A stretch of DNA of 64,000 nt from Paenibacillus dauci (GTDB lineage Bacteria; Bacillota; Bacilli; Paenibacillales; Paenibacillaceae), in the NCBI RefSeq assembly GCF_000971985.1, contig NZ_LAQQ01000002.1, positions 372,001-436,000 on the forward strand, read 5' to 3'. Position numbers and translations under genes: made by a program. The notes beneath the pieces were generated by a model. That model did no database searches. It saw only the letters and a program-made list of their open reading frames with translations, and was not told the DNA's origin. Each line of letters starts with the position of its first letter. The first letter of the stretch is position 1. Positions 61,485-64,000 of this stretch are shown in pieces.

Positions 61485-62144
61485 CTAGCCGAGACGCTTG
61501 CTGAGGTGCTTATGCAGTGAAGAGGCAAGTGCTGGCTCATTCAACAGCTGGCGCAGCAGCGGAGTGTCTCCGCGTTCATGGTACAGCACCTGATTGCAGT
61601 CTGCGATCGTTGTTCCATTGCCTTCGTGGCGTATCCATTCAAACCGGTCTCCAGCAGTAACCTGACCCGGCTCCAGCACACGGAAATAAAAGCCGGAATA
61701 GCCGGTGTCCCGTACGCGCATAATCATTTCCTTACGCTCCAGATACGCAGACAGCTTGAAGCAGGGCTGGCGAGGCTGGCTGACTTGTACAACAGCCGAC
61801 CCGATCCGGTAGACATCGCCGATGCGTACATTCTGTTCCTGCAGTCCACTCACGGTAAAGTTCTCTCCAAACGCACCAGCTTCAAAAGGACGATTCATCT
61901 GTTCGCTCCACCAGAGATAGTGATCTGCCGAGTAGATACAGGCGGCTTTGTCCGGACCGCCATGATTTTTCAGATCGCCCTGCCCGTCCTGTTCGAGTCC
62001 GTCTGACGAGATGTTGACAGGATGAGGAACCGGCTTTTTGATGAATCCGGTGAATACGGTTTTGCCATCCCATTCCACATTGACCGGCATACCGGTATTT
62101 AAGGATAATAATTCTGGTAAAATAGCAGTAGTCTCTATCGACAT
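61485..62144 (-). CDS. MOSC-domain protein (YiiM-like)
   Basis: A 219-residue protein of the molybdenum-cofactor sulfurase C-terminal family. It has GDLKNHGGPDKAACIYSADHYLWW (about residues 57-80), GAFGENFTVSGL (about 89-100), the conserved Cys in VSQPRQPCFKLSAYLER (about 120-136) and GYSGFYFRVLEPGQVTAGD (about 146-164). YiiM-type members bind Mo cofactor and reduce N-hydroxylated compounds. I chose ATG 62144 (MSIETTA) because GAGGAGGAGCGTATTCCCC precedes it. First gene of an operon with the Crp/Fnr regulator. Confidence 0.88.
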   Translation of the reverse strand: MSIETTAILPELLSLNTGMPVNVEWDGKTVFTGFIKKPVPHPVNISSDGLEQDGQGDLKNHGGPDKAACIYSADHYLWWSEQMNRPFEAGAFGENFTVSGLQEQNVRIGDVYRIGSAVVQVSQPRQPCFKLSAYLERKEMIMRVRDTGYSGFYFRVLEPGQVTAGDRFEWIRHEGNGTTIADCNQVLYHERGDTPLLRQLLNEPALASSLHKHLSKRLG

Positions 62145-62286
62145 GGGGAATACGCTCCTCCTCACAAACGATTTTCTTCATTAATACCGATAATTGTATC
62201 ATAATAACGTATACAGACAATTCGGAAGCCGATTCTTCCCGCGAAAGTCTTCCCTGTGAAGCGCTTCTGAGGAGAAAGGAACGATC

Positions 62287-64000
62287 ATGAACAATAAGCC
62301 ACGAACTATTCGGTATATGCCGGTGATCCTGCTGCTTCTGCTTGCAGTAAATATGTGCCTTTATCCAGGCAGTGCACTCGCGGCAGAACAGAAGGGTCAT
62401 ATTATGGATCATGCCAGCCTGTTTGCCGAAGAGGATATCAGCCGAATGAATGCCAGACTGGATCATCATACCTATGATCTGTACGTGATTACCGGCACGG
62501 GAATGAGTGAGTCAGAGGGGATGAAGCTGGCTAACGAAGTGTATGAACAGGCTGGATTCTCGGGTAATCAGCTGCTGCTCATGATTACGACCGACCCCAA
62601 TTATGTGCATCTGGTATTCGATAACGAGGAACTGTCAGAGCGGATTGCCCGAAGCAATGCAGGCAGTATCGCCGGGGTGACCGACAGTCAGTTTGTACCT
62701 TATGCCAAAAAGGGAGATCTGGCTGGTGGAGTTATTGCGGTTAGTGATTACCTCAATGGACTCGGCGATGTTTCCAGTCCGGATACAAGTTCAGCTTTGT
62801 CTGCAGCCGGACAGCCGCCTCTATCCGAGCAGAATGGTAAGTCTCTGCGCCAGGTGATCTTTTACATTATAGGAGGATGCGTAGCTGCAGCTCTCCTGGT
62901 CCTGCTGATTGTGCGAGCCGTCGCTTCCGAGAAACTGCATCGCCGTCAGAAGAGACTTCGTGCACGAGTGGACGAGTGGAATGAGCGGCTGGGCAGCCTG
63001 TCCCATTCCGATTCTTCCGGTTCACTGGACAAAGGTATGCTTGGTGGATTCTCAGCTGCTGCGATAACAGCCCGTAAACTGGACATACAGAAGTATTCCA
63101 GTCAGCTGGACCGACTGCGTCAGTGTATTGATAGCCGGAACATCTCGCTGTTCTCTACTACCCGGCCTGCAAAGGAACTGCAGGGATTGGAGCAGCAGCT
63201 GAATGCACAAGCAGTTCAGATTGAGGAATGGCTGAAGTATGGCCATAGTTCTGGAACAGCAGATAATTCTCACCCTCTTGTGGAAAACTCCGAACTTGCT
63301 GGGCAGAGCTGGGATGGAGCAGTGGACGAGCTATCCGGACAATCTCCAGAGCAGCAGAGCCGGCGATGGCTAGACGATATTGAACATGCCGAACGGGAGC
63401 TGCGCTGGCAGATCGAACAAGAGCAGTTGATGATAAATACCGACAATCCTTTCCTTATGCTTGATCAGGCCCGCAGCGAGGCAGAATATCTGCCGAATCT
63501 GCTGGCTCGTGGAGATATAGACAGTATTCGCAGAATAGAGCAGCATATCCGGGAGGCTCGCAGTCTGGTTGCTGATCTGATTCGTTACCGTGATGATGCT
63601 CGTGAGATGCTGGCGCTGGCTCCGCAGCAGTTGGAGCAATTGCAATTGCAGCCGGAACGGTATGAGCAGGAAGTAGAGCTGCTGCGGGAGCAGTACGCCA
63701 GAGTGCATATTCAGGAACAGCGTGATCGCTATGCCAGAATGCAGGAGCTGCAGTTCCAGATCGAACAGCTGCTGCCGAAAATTGCCGATGCGCTGGATGA
63801 ACATGATCAGCAGTACCGTCATGCGAATGTGCTCACTACAGAGGTAAGAACGGCATTGGATCAGATTCACCACCAGCGAAACGCTATTCTCGGTTATAGG
63901 GATGAGCTGGATCTGCACAAAAAGCTGCTGATGGAAAATTGGGAGCTCATGAGTGCCCGTCACCGGGAAGGCGTACAATTGCTGACCGGTATTCCCGAAG
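62287..64000 (+). CDS. TPM-domain membrane protein with long coiled-coil tail (3' end outside window)
   Basis: An open frame of at least 571 residues, cut by the window end. A signal peptide (about 1-32; VILLLLLAVNMCLYPGSALA) is followed by an extracytoplasmic TPM domain (about 36-165; IMDHASLFAEEDISRMNARLDHHTYDLYVITG, QLLLMITTDPNYVHLVF). A linker leads to one membrane helix (about 194-215; VIFYIIGGCVAAALLVLLIV) and then a long cytoplasmic helical region rich in Gln, Glu, Leu and Arg. TPM proteins include YgcG; the coiled-coil tail recalls septum proteins such as EzrA only in general character. AAAGGAACGATC precedes the ATG. Confidence 0.85.
   Translation, partial: MNNKPRTIRYMPVILLLLLAVNMCLYPGSALAAEQKGHIMDHASLFAEEDISRMNARLDHHTYDLYVITGTGMSESEGMKLANEVYEQAGFSGNQLLLMITTDPNYVHLVFDNEELSERIARSNAGSIAGVTDSQFVPYAKKGDLAGGVIAVSDYLNGLGDVSSPDTSSALSAAGQPPLSEQNGKSLRQVIFYIIGGCVAAALLVLLIVRAVASEKLHRRQKRLRARVDEWNERLGSLSHSDSSGSLDKGMLGGFSAAAITARKLDIQKYSSQLDRLRQCIDSRNISLFSTTRPAKELQGLEQQLNAQAVQIEEWLKYGHSSGTADNSHPLVENSELAGQSWDGAVDELSGQSPEQQSRRWLDDIEHAERELRWQIEQEQLMINTDNPFLMLDQARSEAEYLPNLLARGDIDSIRRIEQHIREARSLVADLIRYRDDAREMLALAPQQLEQLQLQPERYEQEVELLREQYARVHIQEQRDRYARMQELQFQIEQLLPKIADALDEHDQQYRHANVLTTEVRTALDQIHHQRNAILGYRDELDLHKKLLMENWELMSARHREGVQLLTGIPE

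Overview
The window looks like a piece of chromosome from a Paenibacillus-type Gram-positive bacterium (Bacillales). Almost every gene has a strong AGGAGG-type ribosome binding site. Promoters are SigA-like with 17-bp spacers. A large surface protein ends in SLH (S-layer homology) domains. Gene families such as DUF1858/DUF438, VLRF1 release factor, DUF4132, DUF2294, FetAB and short Crp/Fnr proteins fit that group. Base composition is moderate. I saw no rRNA, tRNA, CRISPR array, insertion sequence or prophage, so this reads as ordinary chromosome with many single genes and short operons.

Layout. 1-12 kb: an EamA transporter, a second-type histidyl-tRNA synthetase with an unusual His-codon leader, the FetAB exporter, a guanylate-kinase-like protein, a BtrH-like protein, two NAD(P)-dependent oxidoreductases, small membrane proteins and a ROK regulator. 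12-18.9 kb (minus strand): a 1706-residue DUF4132 protein with a small partner, then a VLRF1-type release factor. 19-30 kb: a secreted orphan, a nitroreductase, CsbD, a HAD phosphatase, a photolyase, a secreted alkaline phosphatase, and a cupin gene divergent from a DUF1858-DUF438 pair. 30-45.5 kb: a giant SLH surface protein, a nitroreductase, a GNAT-pentapeptide fusion, an AlkC-like glycosylase, an alpha-amylase, an HxlR regulator divergent from an MFS-aldo/keto reductase operon, a rhodanese, a glutathione peroxidase, pyroglutamyl peptidase and an NmrA-like reductase. 45.5-51.5 kb: a quinone-oxidoreductase-like protein, an AraC regulator and a three-gene sugar catabolic operon (isomerase plus two Gfo/Idh/MocA dehydrogenases). 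51.8-54.8 kb: DUF2294, a GTPase and a protein kinase. 55-64 kb: a chemoreceptor, pectate lyase, an FlxA-like protein, flavohemoglobin, a Crp/Fnr-MOSC operon, and a TPM-domain membrane protein cut by the window end.

How parts connect. Several regulatory signals can be read directly. A 36-codon leader peptide with four consecutive His codons and mutually exclusive hairpins precedes the HisRS gene. FNR-like palindromes sit exactly 41.5 bp upstream of the predicted starts of hmp and of both arms of the cupin / DUF1858-DUF438 intergenic region, and a compact Crp/Fnr protein is encoded next to hmp. Two unlinked NmrA-like reductase genes carry the same GTAAC-N7-GTTAC operator around the -10 box. Pho-box-like repeats precede the alkaline phosphatase, a SigB-like promoter precedes csbD, and a cre-like site lies at the predicted start of the sugar operon. 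The best candidate for something undescribed is the His-leader attenuator. Next come the DUF2294-GTPase-kinase cluster, the tail-collar/InlB/SLH surface protein and the DUF4132 pair.
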